A stretch of DNA of 64,000 nt, from positions 2,108,001-2,172,000 of the forward strand of contig NZ_CP063141.1 in the NCBI RefSeq assembly GCF_014961315.1, given 5' to 3'. The stretch comes from Thermoflavifilum sp. Its GTDB lineage: Bacteria > Bacteroidota > Bacteroidia > Chitinophagales > Chitinophagaceae. Below the pieces are notes generated by a model. That model searched no databases, had not been told where the DNA came from, and saw only the letters and a list, made by a program, of their open reading frames with translations. This document shows positions 29,031-39,864 of this stretch, one piece after another. The position numbers and the translations under genes were made by a program. Within the stretch, counting starts at the first letter, position 1. The number at the start of each line of letters is the position of its first letter.

Positions 29031-29741
29031 ATGAATCCATATATCGCTGAAATGTTGGGCACCGCAATCCTGATCCTGCTTGGTAACGGAGTGGTAGCCA
29101 ACGTATTGCTGAAAGCTACCAAGGGCCATCAAAGCGGCTGGATCGTGATTACTTTCGGATGGGCCATGGCCGTATATGTAGGCGTTTTTTGCGTTGCTCC
29201 TTACAGTGGAGCGCATATCAACCCTGCCGTTACCCTGGCATTAGCACTGGCTGGTAAGTTTCCCTGGAGGCTGGTGTTGCCATATATCCTTGCCCAGCTT
29301 GCAGGAGCAATGGTAGGTGCTTTGCTGGTGTGGCTGACCTACAAAAAACACTATGACGAGCAAAATGAACCGGATCTGGTGTTGATGACCTTTTGCACGC
29401 AGCCCGCCATCCGTCATCCCTTTTTTAACCTGTTGACAGAAGCCATTGGCAGTTGGGTGCTCATTGTGGGCGTCCTCTACATGGCCAGGCCGGCTGTAGG
29501 ACTCGGTGCGATAGACGCTTTGCCAGTAGCTTTAGTAGTGCTGGCTATTGGACTTTCGCTGGGCGGACATACCGGTTATGCGATCAATCCGGCGCGAGAT
29601 CTGGGCCCACGCATCATGCATGCACTGCTACCGATTACCGGCAAACGCGATAGCGACTGGTCATATGCCTGGGTACCTATCGTGGGACCCACCCTTGGAG
29701 CCGTACTGGCAGTGGCTACCTTCATCCTGATCGGTCATTAG
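29031..29741 (+). CDS. glpF: Glycerol uptake facilitator (aquaglyceroporin)
   Basis: A membrane channel of the MIP family with six helices. Both NPA boxes are present: HINPAVT, and INPARDLGPR, where the Asp after NPAR marks glycerol facilitators. ATG 29031 gives MNPYIAEMLGT, the usual N-terminus; ATG 28995 overlapping glpK is also possible. It is convergent with glpR, one base apart. Confidence 0.93.
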   Translation: MNPYIAEMLGTAILILLGNGVVANVLLKATKGHQSGWIVITFGWAMAVYVGVFCVAPYSGAHINPAVTLALALAGKFPWRLVLPYILAQLAGAMVGALLVWLTYKKHYDEQNEPDLVLMTFCTQPAIRHPFFNLLTEAIGSWVLIVGVLYMARPAVGLGAIDALPVALVVLAIGLSLGGHTGYAINPARDLGPRIMHALLPITGKRDSDWSYAWVPIVGPTLGAVLAVATFILIGH

Positions 29742-29742
29742 G

Positions 29743-30507
29743 CTAAGCCTTGACCACTTCTACCCCTTTCTCGTCGAGCGTTTTCACTAAAGCGTCAGGA
29801 ACCTCCCGGTCGGTGATGATCTGATCCACCTCATCGATATCACAGATTTTTCCGAAGCCGCGTTTGCCGAATTTGGTGGAATCGGCCAGCACAATGGTTT
29901 TCTGGGCAGCCGCCATCATATAGCGGTTCAAAGAAGCTTCGAGCATGCTGGTGGTGGTACAGCCAAAAGCCGGATCAATGCCATCGACGCCCAGAAATAG
30001 CTTGCTGCAGGAAAACTGTTGCAGCATCTGCTCGGCATAGGGACCAATCACGGAGGAAGAAGTTTTTCGCAGGGGGCCGGGTAATTGGATGACCTCGGTT
30101 TCTGGATAACGGTTCAGCTCGAGTGCTACAGCCAGTGAGGCGGTGATCACGGTAAGGTGATGGCGCGGGCGGATGCTCCGGGCAAAAGCCAGCACGGTGG
30201 TGCCCGAGGCGATGATGATGGCATCGTCGGGCTCAATCAATCGAGCTGCGGCCTCCCCAATCCGCATTTTTTCCTCCATCCGTATTTTTTCTTTTTCATT
30301 GACCGGAAGCTCATTGATATACGGATTATGCAACGAGGCTCCGCCGTGGGAGCGGAAAAGCAGACCCTTTTGCTCGAGCAACTTAAGATCCTTTCGAATG
30401 GTTACGGCCGAAACCTGCAATTGCCGACATAAATCGGTTACGTTCACATAACCTTTTTCCTGAAGCTGCTGCAGAATTTTTTGGTGCCTGTGGGTAAGCG
30501 GTGCCAT
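29743..30507 (-). CDS. glpR: DeoR-family regulator, GlpR-like
   Basis: 254 residues: an N-terminal winged helix (RHQKILQQLQEKGYVNVTDLCRQLQVSAVTIRKDL) and a sugar-phosphate sensor domain with ASGTTVLAFA, LGVDGID and DSTKFGKRG. DeoR-family proteins respond to phosphorylated sugars or polyols. Its place between glpF and divergent glpD points to glycerol-3-phosphate control of this locus. Confidence 0.88.
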   Translation of the reverse strand: MAPLTHRHQKILQQLQEKGYVNVTDLCRQLQVSAVTIRKDLKLLEQKGLLFRSHGGASLHNPYINELPVNEKEKIRMEEKMRIGEAAARLIEPDDAIIIASGTTVLAFARSIRPRHHLTVITASLAVALELNRYPETEVIQLPGPLRKTSSSVIGPYAEQMLQQFSCSKLFLGVDGIDPAFGCTTTSMLEASLNRYMMAAAQKTIVLADSTKFGKRGFGKICDIDEVDQIITDREVPDALVKTLDEKGVEVVKA

Positions 30508-30605
30508 AAACTATCCTGTTCAAAAAATCCGATGAATCTTTTCCCGGCTCTGTCAAATGTAAGAAAACCTTCTTTTCCCTGGTCGAGCCATTTTTACTTA
30601 AAATG

Positions 30606-30646
30606 TTTCGATAAATTTTGTTTTTAATTTCGAATTATTATTTTTG
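30606..30646 (+). promoter_or_regulatory. glpD promoter with GlpR-like sites
   Basis: TTG at 30618-30620, 18 nt, TATTTTTG at 30639-30646. TTTCGA occurs at 30606-30611 and 30628-30633, 22 bases apart (two helical turns), and the first is within ATGTTTCGATAA, close to the TTCGATAA core of known GlpR operators. A regulator bound to both would cover the promoter. Confidence 0.55.
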
Positions 30647-30704
30647 TATTCATATTTGAATATTTTTTAGTTAATTTGAAACTATCTGAAATTAAAATTG
30701 TTTT

Positions 30705-32273
30705 ATGAATCGGGATCAGGCACTGGAATGCATAAGGCGGGAAAAAGACTGGGATTTTCTGGTCATCGGAGGTGGGGCAACGGGACTGGGTGTGGCGGTG
30801 GATGCAGCTTCCCGGGGGTACAGGGTGTTGCTGGTAGAACAGGCCGATTTCGGGAAAGGCACGTCGAGCAGAAGCACCAAGCTGATTCATGGTGGCGTGC
30901 GATATCTGGCACAGGGGCGTGTGGGACTGGTGCGTGAGGGGTTGAGAGAAAGAGGGCTGCTGTTGCAAAACGCCCCTCATCTGGTGAAGCCCTTGCCCTT
31001 TGTGATTCCAATTTATACCTGGAAAGAAGCAGCTATACTGTGGACGGGGATGAAAGCGTATGACCTGCTGGCCGGACACTGGCGGATCGGGCAATCGGCC
31101 TGGTTAAGTCGATCCGAGGTAATGGATATGTTGCCGGGTGTGCGGTCGTCGGGATTGAAAGGCGGAGTGTTGTATTACGACGGTCAGTTCGACGATGCAC
31201 GTCTGGCGATTCATCTGGCACAGACCTGTGTGGATCAGGGTGGGGTGGTGGTGAATTATATGCGTGCCGAGGGCTTACGGTCTGGTCTATCTGGAAATAG
31301 TTATATCGTAAGCCTCAGGGATATGGAAACCCAGGAGCTGTTTGAAACCACTGCGCGGGTGGTGATTAATGCCACTGGGGTTTTCGTGGATGAGCTGATG
31401 CAGTTGCTGATGGGGCAACACAACCATGCATTCACCGTTAAGCCCAGTCAGGGTGTGCATGTTGTCTTACCCACGACATACATCGGTTCCGATCGCCGGG
31501 CCATGCTCATTCCCCGTACCGCCGACGGCAGGGTCATTTTCCTGGTACCCTGGCATGGGCGACTCCTGGCGGGCACCACCGATACGCCTGTCGATACACC
31601 CTCGCTGGAACCCCGTCCCTTGCCGGAAGAGGTGGATTTCATTTTACAGCAGGCCGGGAATTACCTTTCCCGACGCCCTCAGCGGAGCGATGTGCTGAGC
31701 GTGTTTGCCGGACTCAGGCCGTTGGCCCTGCCCGCTCATGGCGCTGCAGCCACCAAAGATATTTCCCGTAAACATTACCTGCAGGTGCATGCCCCGGGCT
31801 TCATCACCATCACGGGCGGCAAATGGACGACCTATCGGAAAATGGCTGAGGATACGGTTGACCTGGCCTTACGAACCACGGGCATGCCCTCAAAACCTTG
31901 TGTAACACAATCCTTACCCATTCATGGGTGGATCTCATATGAAAAAAATCATGACGGATATGGTAGCGATCGAATAGGTATCCAGGAAATCATCAAACAA
32001 TATCCCGAAACCGCTCAGCTATTTGATGCGGAGTTGAAGTATACAGTAGCAGAGGTTTATTGGGCAGTTCAAGCTGAAATGGCTCGTACTGTAGAAGATG
32101 TATTAGCCAGAAGGTTTCGAATATTGTTTGTTGATCCCCTTGCTGCTATACGTATTGCACCCATAATAGCCAGAATTATCAAGAAAATCTTGAATAAGAC
32201 AGAAGAGTGGGAAAATGATCAAATTAAAAGATTTACCGCATTGGCAAAAAAATATTTGGTCGAATCTATTTAA
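30705..32273 (+). CDS. glpD: Glycerol-3-phosphate dehydrogenase (FAD, aerobic type)
   Basis: Oxidises glycerol-3-phosphate to dihydroxyacetone phosphate at the membrane and passes electrons to quinone. Seen: the FAD-binding VIGGGATGLGVAVDAASRG, EQADFGKGTSSRSTKLIHGG, and TGGKWTTYRKMAEDTVD. 522 residues, normal. The last 300 bases become noticeably AT-rich, the start of the low-GC stretch that follows. Confidence 0.95.
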   Translation: MNRDQALECIRREKDWDFLVIGGGATGLGVAVDAASRGYRVLLVEQADFGKGTSSRSTKLIHGGVRYLAQGRVGLVREGLRERGLLLQNAPHLVKPLPFVIPIYTWKEAAILWTGMKAYDLLAGHWRIGQSAWLSRSEVMDMLPGVRSSGLKGGVLYYDGQFDDARLAIHLAQTCVDQGGVVVNYMRAEGLRSGLSGNSYIVSLRDMETQELFETTARVVINATGVFVDELMQLLMGQHNHAFTVKPSQGVHVVLPTTYIGSDRRAMLIPRTADGRVIFLVPWHGRLLAGTTDTPVDTPSLEPRPLPEEVDFILQQAGNYLSRRPQRSDVLSVFAGLRPLALPAHGAAATKDISRKHYLQVHAPGFITITGGKWTTYRKMAEDTVDLALRTTGMPSKPCVTQSLPIHGWISYEKNHDGYGSDRIGIQEIIKQYPETAQLFDAELKYTVAEVYWAVQAEMARTVEDVLARRFRILFVDPLAAIRIAPIIARIIKKILNKTEEWENDQIKRFTALAKKYLVESI

Positions 32274-32405
32274 AAAAATAGAAATCAATGATAGCATAAA
32301 CGGTAATTTGTAAATAATGGAAATAAACTAAAACATAAAACTTAGTTAATATAAAATTTATTAATTCTTTTTCTATTTGCTCCTTATTACTAAATACTAC
32401 CAGCT

Positions 32406-33349
32406 ATGAGATACAAAAAAGACATTATTCGGAACGTTTACGTGAGTTCTGTGACTTCATTCCTTATACTCCTGACTTTTATCTCTACACAACCAGATAA
32501 GCGAAAAGAATTATCAAGAATAGAATTTTATAAGATTGGACATAGAGGTGCAAGAGGACTAATGCCAGAAAATACAATACCGGCATTTGAGAAGGGCATT
32601 TCCTCTGGTGCAAATACTATTGAATTTGATGTGCATATTACGAAAGACTCGCAAGTGGTTATTTACCATGATGCATCCTTTAATCCAGAATATACCCTTA
32701 AACCTGATGGGATGAGATTCATAAAAACGAAAGGAAGAAATATACTTTTTTCCAAATGAATTACGCAGATATAAAAAAGTTTATCATTGGTGTAAAGCGA
32801 TATGAGGCTTTTAGTAACCAAGAGTTGATAAAAACTTATGCTCCTCTACTCACTGAAATGATTGATTCAATTGAGAATTTCACACAAAAGAATCATTATC
32901 AAAGTGTAGTTTATTTGTTGGAAATAAAATCAAATCCTGCAACTGATGGATATGAACAGCCACCTCCAGATGTATATGTAAACATATTGATGGAAAAAAT
33001 AAAACCATATCTACAAAAGTTAAAGGGTAGATTGTTTATACAATCATTTGATTTGAGGCCTTTACAAATATTACATAAAAATTATCCTGATATTCCATTA
33101 GGATTTCTTGTAAACAAAACTAATATGGAATTTGAGCAGAATATAAAAAGCCTTGGATTTATACCGGCACTCTATAATCCTGAATATCATATGGTAAATA
33201 GGGAAATAGTACATAAGTGTCATAAAAAAGGTATAAAGATTTTTCCATGGACAGTAAATGATACTAATGAAATAAATAGAATAAGTATGCTAAACGTGGA
33301 TGGAATTATTACAGATTATCCTAATCTTTTTGGCAATTTAAAAAAATAG
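32406..33349 (+). pseudogene. Glycerophosphodiester phosphodiesterase, one apparent frameshift
   Basis: GDPD/GlpQ-like: hydrolyses glycerophosphodiesters to glycerol-3-phosphate and an alcohol. First part 32406-32759 has a signal-type N-terminus, GHRGARGLMPENT and IEFDVHITKD; the second, 32756-33349, starts NYADIKK and ends PWTVNDTNEI...VDGIITDYP. One extra T in the six-T run at 32746-32751 joins them as LFFQMNYADIKK, a typical GDPD sequence, giving about 314 residues. The gene lies between glpD and the Sus pair. Confidence 0.85.
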
Positions 33350-33377
33350 ATTTTATTCAATTCTAAAATTTATCCAT

Positions 33378-36300
33378 ATGAAAAAGATTAATTTTTCCTT
33401 TACTGCAACTTTTCTTAACATTATTAATTTATTTATCTTAAGTGGGTATATTTATCCCATATATGCTCAAACGTATATTAATATTAGAGGCTCAGTTTAT
33501 TCTTATGAGCAAAATGTTCCTTTATCTGGGGTAAGTGTTCGTGTTGAGAATACCCAGATAGGCACAATCACAAACCAGGAAGGTATATTTAATATTCAGA
33601 CCGAAATTGGTCAAACATTAGTTTTTACCTATCTTGGTTATTTACCTCAAAAAATTAAAATAATTTCTGCTGATCAACAAAACCTTTCGGTAAAACTACA
33701 TCAGAACGTTACGGAACTTAATTCTGTAATTGTAGTTGGATATGGTACTGAAAGGAAAGAGAATTTAACTGGATCAGTGTCTGTACTTGATATGTCAACG
33801 AAAGAGAATCAACCGATTACAAATGTTAGTAATGCATTGCATGGTATGCCTGGGTTATTCGTAAATCTCAGTAACAGTATGCCTGGAGTAGATCGCGCAA
33901 CTATCAGAATTCGTGGCATTGGGACCCTAAATAATAATGATCCGCTAGTCCTCGTTGATGGGATAGAGTATTCTATGGATGAGTTAAATCCGAGCGACAT
34001 TGCTAGTATTACTATACTCAAGGATGCTTCTGCTGCAATTTACGGTTCAAAATCCGCAAATGGTGTAATCCTTATTACTACAAAATCAGGGAAAGGGAAA
34101 TCTCATATAGATTATAATTATTACTACGGGATCCAGAGACCTACCTATTTGCCAAATGCGATATGGGATCCAATTCAATATATGTTATTAATGAATCAGG
34201 CTGCAGCTAATGAAGGTAAGGGTTCGCCTTATTTTACTGATGAGGATATTCAACAGTATAAGGAAGGAATGAATACTGATCCTTATGATTATCCCGCAAA
34301 TAATTGGTTTGACATTGCTCTAAGAGATGGTATTATCAGGAAACATGATCTTAGCTTTTCTGGAAGTTCGGATATATATCAATATAGATTGTCACTTGGA
34401 TATCTTAATCGTCATGGAATAATTTTTGGCCCATGTAATGACGAGAGAAAGTACTCATTGGGTTTAAATACATCTTTTCATCTAAATAAGAAGCTTGAAA
34501 TCGGACTTACTCTTGATGGTTATTATAGGTTTTATACTGAACCTTCCTATACAACAGACAATTTCTGGAACTATCTTATGAGAACTCTACCGATTATGCC
34601 AGATACCTTAAAAGATGGGAACTATGGTTACCCCTGGCTAAGAGTTCCTGGAAGGAATAACTGGGAACATCCAAGAATGATTGCATTTGAAGGATACTAC
34701 AGAAAGTATGTTCAACGATTTCTATCAACCATATTTTCAAATTACCAACTCCCGTTTGGTATGAATTATCATGTAAAGTTTGGTGTAGATAAGTACGATG
34801 GTTTACTTAAAGTCTTCATTCCTCAAATGGTTAAAGAACAAGCTCTTACAGGTACTTTGATGAATTGGAATAGTCCGTCTACTGCACCAAGAGCAGAAAA
34901 TGATGATTATAATACATTAAATGTACATTTTTATAATACGATAGATTGGCACCATGGTTTTAAATCCCATAACATTAATGTTATGCTGGGTTCTGAGCTT
35001 TTGATAGTTATGATGATGAATCCTTTATGGCAGAAATGACTGGGTATCTCGATGGAACTTTAGATGCTTTAAGTGCTGGTACAATTTTTTTGGATATTTC
35101 TGAAATAAGACAAGGGATGTTTTAGCATCTTATTTTGGGCGGGTTAATTATAGCTATAATGATAAATTTTTATTTGAAGGCATTTTTAGATATGATGGAT
35201 CGTCACGTTTTGCTCCTGGCCATAGATGGGGTTTTTTCCCAGGTATTTCTGCGGGATGGAGGATAGACAAGGAAAAATTTTTTACCCACTTTTCTCATAC
35301 CATCAATTTCTTAAAACTACGTGCCTCATGGGGTAAACTTGGTAACCAGGCTGTTCCATTGTTTAGTTATTTGAATACAGTTACACTTGGGCATGATTAT
35401 AGTTTCGGAGGCCCAAACGGGGTTCTTGCCTCTGGTGCTGCAGTAACTGCTTATTCTGATCCGAAAATTACATGGGAATCCACCACAGATTATGATATAG
35501 GTTTAGATATAAACCTATTTCAAAACAAATTTTCCTTCACTGCTGATTATTATAAAAAGTTGACAACAGGTATTCTCAGACAGGTTGTACTACCAGACCA
35601 GGTAGGCAATTTAACAGGGCCTCAAGAAAATATTGGATCAATGGAAAATAAGGGATATGAAATCTCACTCTCATATAGAAATACCTATGGCAACTTTAAT
35701 TATGAAACATACGGGAATTTATCATTTAATAAGAATAAGGTTGTGGATCTGAACGGACAGATCTTATATAATTATAATACCAATCTTTCAACTATCACAG
35801 AAGCTGGACATCCAATTGATGCTTTTTATCTTCTGGATGCGGTTGGTATTTTCCAATCTGACGATGAAGTATCAAAAAGTGCATATCAAAGCGCGGATAC
35901 GAAAGCAGGGTATATTAAATATAGAGATGTTAATGGCGATGGAATCATAAATGGTGATGATAGGATCATTATAGACGCCTCTTCTGTTATTCCAAAATAT
36001 ACATTTGGTTTTGGAATGAATTTGGGCTATAAAGGCTTTAACCTTAATGCATTTTTTCAGGGTGTGGCAGGTATAAAGGTGTATCCAACTGCAAATCTAG
36101 CTTTTCCTTTGAATAATGGTGCTGGTGCTACCTGGGAGTGGGTTACTGATTCATGGAGACCCGATCGAACAAATGCAAAATTACCCATAGTCACAGAAGC
36201 AAATTATGGTAGTAAAATTAATTTTCAACCTTCAACTTTCTGGCTTAAAGATGGTTCATACTTGAGGCTTAAAAATATTCAATTTAGTTATACCTTACCA

Positions 36301-36477
36301 GATAAACTGATCTCACGTGTGAGTATCCAAAAACTATCATTATTCTTAAATGCCGAGAATTGGTTTACATTTTCTCGATTTAAAGAATTTGATCCAGAAA
36401 CGACAGTAAATGTTAGTACATTATATCATTATCCAATGCTGAAAACGTTTTCTTTTGGAATTAATGTAACATTTTAA
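33378..36477 (+). pseudogene. SusC/RagA-family TonB-dependent receptor, two apparent frameshifts
   Basis: Outer-membrane importer of about 1,034 residues. Signal peptide, carboxypeptidase-regulatory-like domain, VIVVGYGTERKENLTGSV plug start, and a C-terminal barrel ending in Phe. Frame 33378-35039 must shift at TTTT 34999-35002, then again at AAA 35103-35105 (GAAATAAG, expected GAAAATAAG, reading ENKTRDVLASYFGRVNYSYND), before the open frame to 36477. Both are one-base shortfalls in homopolymers. The partner SusD is intact. Confidence 0.88.
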
Positions 36478-36504
36478 TTGTTTAACCATTAAATTATTTT
36501 CAAT

Positions 36505-38094
36505 ATGTGTTCCAATAAAATTTTATCTTTTATCCTTATTTATTGTATTCTAATTTATGGATGTGACAATAGTTATCTGAACGTGGATCCTCATGATAGA
36601 TATACACAGAATAATTTCTGGCAATCTTCGCAAGCAGCTAATGCCGCATTGACAGGGTGTTATGCAGTACTGAGATATAGTGGAGTCTATGGTGGTGCTG
36701 CTACACCTTTGTGGGAAGAAACTGCTTCTCCAAATGCATACAATTATTCAAATAGTGACGGATGGAACTCTATAGCTGAAGGACTTCAATCTTCGACTAC
36801 TGGAGGTATAATTTCTTCAAGATGGGCGAATTGCTATGAGGGTATTGGAAGGTGTAATTATTTCCTTGCAAACGTTGATCGAGTTATATCCATTGATGAA
36901 GCAACAAGAACTCGTATGAAAGGAGAAGCTTATTTTTTAAGAGCATTATTCTATTTTCTATTAGAAAATTATTGGGGAGATGTACCTCTTATTTTAGACC
37001 CTCCGGATCCATCTACACAATCCAATCTTCCTCGTACTTCCCGTCAACAGATTATTGAGCAGATACTGAAAGATTTAGATTCTGCTACATTAGTTTTACC
37101 ATTAAAATATGGATCATCTGACTTGGGAAGAGCAACAAAAGGGGCTGCTATGGCATTGAAAGCTAGAGTTTTATTATTTGAGGCCAGTCCTTTATTCAAT
37201 ACTAATAACGATAAGAATAAATGGAAGCTTGCAGCTGATGCGGCCAAAGCAGTAATAGATATTTCTTCCTCTGCAGGATATGGTCTATATCCCGATTACA
37301 GATCGCTTTTTTTACCTGAGAATGAAAATAATAAGGAAGTAATCTTTGATGTACAGTTTATATATCCACAGGAAGGAAATTCCTTTGATTTAATTTGTGG
37401 ACAATACAATTCAAATGCACCTCTTCTTGATCTCGTTCTATCCTATGAGATGAAAAATGGGTTGCCTATTACCGACCCTTCCTCAGGATATAGACCAGAT
37501 TCACCTTATTTGAATCGGGATCCAAGATTGTATGCTACTATCGTTTACCCTGGAGAAGTTTGGGTTAGTGGATCCAATAAAGTGACAGTGACATCGAGTT
37601 GGTTTCCAATTACAGGATATGCAATGCAAAAACTGAGTGTCTATAATTCCGCTACTAAACCCCCGGTTAAAGCTTCTGATATTAAAGATGGCCAATCTTA
37701 TATAAACTATATTGTTATTCGATATGCCGATGTGTTGCTTATGTATGCTGAGGCTCAGAATGAGTTTATTGGTCCTGATCCATCAGTATATGATGCTGTT
37801 AATCAGATACGGGCAAGAGTTGGGATGCCTAATGTAGCACCTGGATTAACTCAAGATTCTATGAGACAAGTAATTCGTCATGAGCGTCGTATTGAATTTG
37901 CTGGTGAAGGACTATATTACAATGATATTAGAAGATGGAAAATTGCTGAGCTGGTTATGAATTCCCCAATTTATACCTGGAAGCATACGTTGATTGAAAC
38001 ACGCAGGTTTAACCCAAACCGAGACTACTGGTGGCCCATACCTCAAACCCAGCTTGACCTGAATCATAATCTTGTACAAAATCCTGGCTATTAA
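36505..38094 (+). CDS. SusD/RagB-family nutrient-binding lipoprotein
   Basis: 529 residues with a lipobox ending LIYGC near residue 20, so anchored in the outer membrane. N-terminal SusD-like helices (NNFWQSSQAANAALTGCYAVLR, GEAYFLRALFYF) and a C-terminal RagB/SusD part (RYADVLLMYAEAQNE, HERRIEFAGEGLYYNDIRRW). It caps the SusC receptor. The gene starts 27 bases after susC. Between a glycerophosphodiesterase and a phosphatase, the likely ligand is a phosphodiester or glycerophospho-compound. Confidence 0.93.
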   Translation: MCSNKILSFILIYCILIYGCDNSYLNVDPHDRYTQNNFWQSSQAANAALTGCYAVLRYSGVYGGAATPLWEETASPNAYNYSNSDGWNSIAEGLQSSTTGGIISSRWANCYEGIGRCNYFLANVDRVISIDEATRTRMKGEAYFLRALFYFLLENYWGDVPLILDPPDPSTQSNLPRTSRQQIIEQILKDLDSATLVLPLKYGSSDLGRATKGAAMALKARVLLFEASPLFNTNNDKNKWKLAADAAKAVIDISSSAGYGLYPDYRSLFLPENENNKEVIFDVQFIYPQEGNSFDLICGQYNSNAPLLDLVLSYEMKNGLPITDPSSGYRPDSPYLNRDPRLYATIVYPGEVWVSGSNKVTVTSSWFPITGYAMQKLSVYNSATKPPVKASDIKDGQSYINYIVIRYADVLLMYAEAQNEFIGPDPSVYDAVNQIRARVGMPNVAPGLTQDSMRQVIRHERRIEFAGEGLYYNDIRRWKIAELVMNSPIYTWKHTLIETRRFNPNRDYWWPIPQTQLDLNHNLVQNPGY

Positions 38095-38200
38095 TTTGTC
38101 TTAGATTCAAATTCCTCTATAGAACGTTTTTATGGTTAATTATTCGATCTTAATAAATGGTGGTATATTAGCCAAGAATATAACTTATAAGCTTGATTTT

Positions 38201-39857
38201 ATGCATCATAGGAATATTTATCTGATTTTAGTTTGCTTTTTACTATTTTATTTTTATTCGATTACCGGAGTTTTCGCTCAATCTTCATCTTTGCAGTTTC
38301 CTAAACTGGTGGTGGGTATTGTAGTGGATCAGATGCGCTGGGACTATCTGTATCGATATGACGACCTATATGGAAACGATGGGTTTAAAAGGCTCTTAAA
38401 CGAAGGTTTTTCCTGTGAAAACACGTTCATCAACTATATCCCTTCCTATACAGCTGTGGGACATAGTACCATCTTCACCGGCTCGGTGCCCGCCATCCAT
38501 GGCATTGTGGGAAACGACTGGATCGATCAGGCTACAGGCAAACAGCTGGTACTGTACACAGGACGATAGCGTACAAACCGTGGGGGCAACAGATGATGCC
38601 GGTAAAATGTCGCCGCACTGGTTGCTGACCACCACCATCACCGACGAACTGCGCCTGGCCACTCAGTTTCAATCGCGCGTAGTGGGCATTTCCTTAAAAG
38701 ATCGTGCGGCTATTCTGCCGGCAGGACATACGCCTACAGCGGCTTTCTGGTTTGATGATGCCTCGGGACGTTTCATCACCAGCACCTATTATATGCAACA
38801 ATTGCCGGCATGGGTACAACGATTTAATGCCCGAAATGAACCCGGGCAACTGATGAGCAAACCCTGGAACACCCTTTATCCTATTCAGCGCTATACCCGG
38901 AGTACGGCTGATGATGTGCCCTGGGAAGGCAAATTTCCGGGTGAGCAGGCGCCGGTTTTTCCACACAACCTCCCCGCCATCTATGCCCATGACCGCGAAG
39001 CCCTGCGTTATACGCCCTTTGGCAATACGCTTACCCTCGACTTCGCCCGGGCGGCTGTAGAAGGATATCGGCTCGGCCGCGGCCCCGCAACAGATTTTCT
39101 GACCATCAACTGTGCTTCAACCGATTATGTGGGACATATGTTCGGGCCGAATGCTATCGAAACGGAAGATACCTATCTGCGGCTCGATCGCGATCTGGCG
39201 GCATTCTTTCATTTTCTGGATGATTATGTCGGCAAAGGAAATTATCTGGTATTCCTCACCGCCGATCATGGTGCCGCACATGCCATCGGCTTCATGCAGG
39301 CGCATCATCTACCGGCGGGTTTTCTTGAAGCCGGATCGATTACCCGCGCGTTAAATCAATATCTGGAACAGCGTTTTGGTGTAGCCTCTCTGGTGCTTTC
39401 ACTGGCCAATGAACATGTCAATTTCCGCGACTCGCTCATCGCAGCGCATCATCTGGATGAAGAAGCGTTGATTCAGGCCACCCTTTCTTTCCTCCGTCGG
39501 CAACCCGGTATTGAAATGGCGGTGGATATTCGTCATATTGGAGATGCACCCATACCCCAGCCGGTGAAAGATATGATCATCAACGGATATTATGCACCGC
39601 GAACAGGGCCAATTGCCATTATACCAGACCCCAACTGGTTCAACGGGCATCCCGGCGGAACGGGCACCACGCATGGTTTATGGAATCCATACGATACCCA
39701 TATTCCGCTCATCTTCATGGGCTGGCATATCCGACATGGCGTGACCCATCAGGAGGTGTACATGACCGATATTGCGCCTACCCTGGCCGCGTTGTTGCAT
39801 ATTCAGATGCCCAACGGCTGTGTGGGTAAGCCCATCATCCCGCTGTTGGGGCAGTGA
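38201..39857 (+). pseudogene. pafA: PafA-type alkaline phosphatase, one apparent frameshift
   Basis: Periplasmic phosphomonoesterase of the irregular PafA class. Seen: signal peptide, VDQMRWDYLYRY, SYTAVGHSTIFTGSVP with the nucleophile Thr, GIVGNDW, TTTITDELRLA, and the metal-binding TADHGAAH. The frame 38201-38569 breaks at the GG at 38548-38549; removing one G gives KQLYCTQDDSVQTVG, the family sequence, and joins the frame running to 39857 (about 552 residues). Start 38201 is set by the signal peptide. The first 100 bases are AT-rich, unlike the rest. Confidence 0.88.
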
Positions 39858-39864
39858 ACGGTGT

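Larger units (their letters stand above)
32270..38300. other. Low-GC stretch (glpQ, susC, susD, start of pafA)
   Basis: By eye the DNA here is much richer in A and T than the flanking glp and pafA sequence, and codons end mostly in A or T. The change starts inside the 3' end of glpD and stops within the first 100-150 bases of pafA. No integrase, direct repeat or insertion sequence was seen at either edge. Confidence 0.6.
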
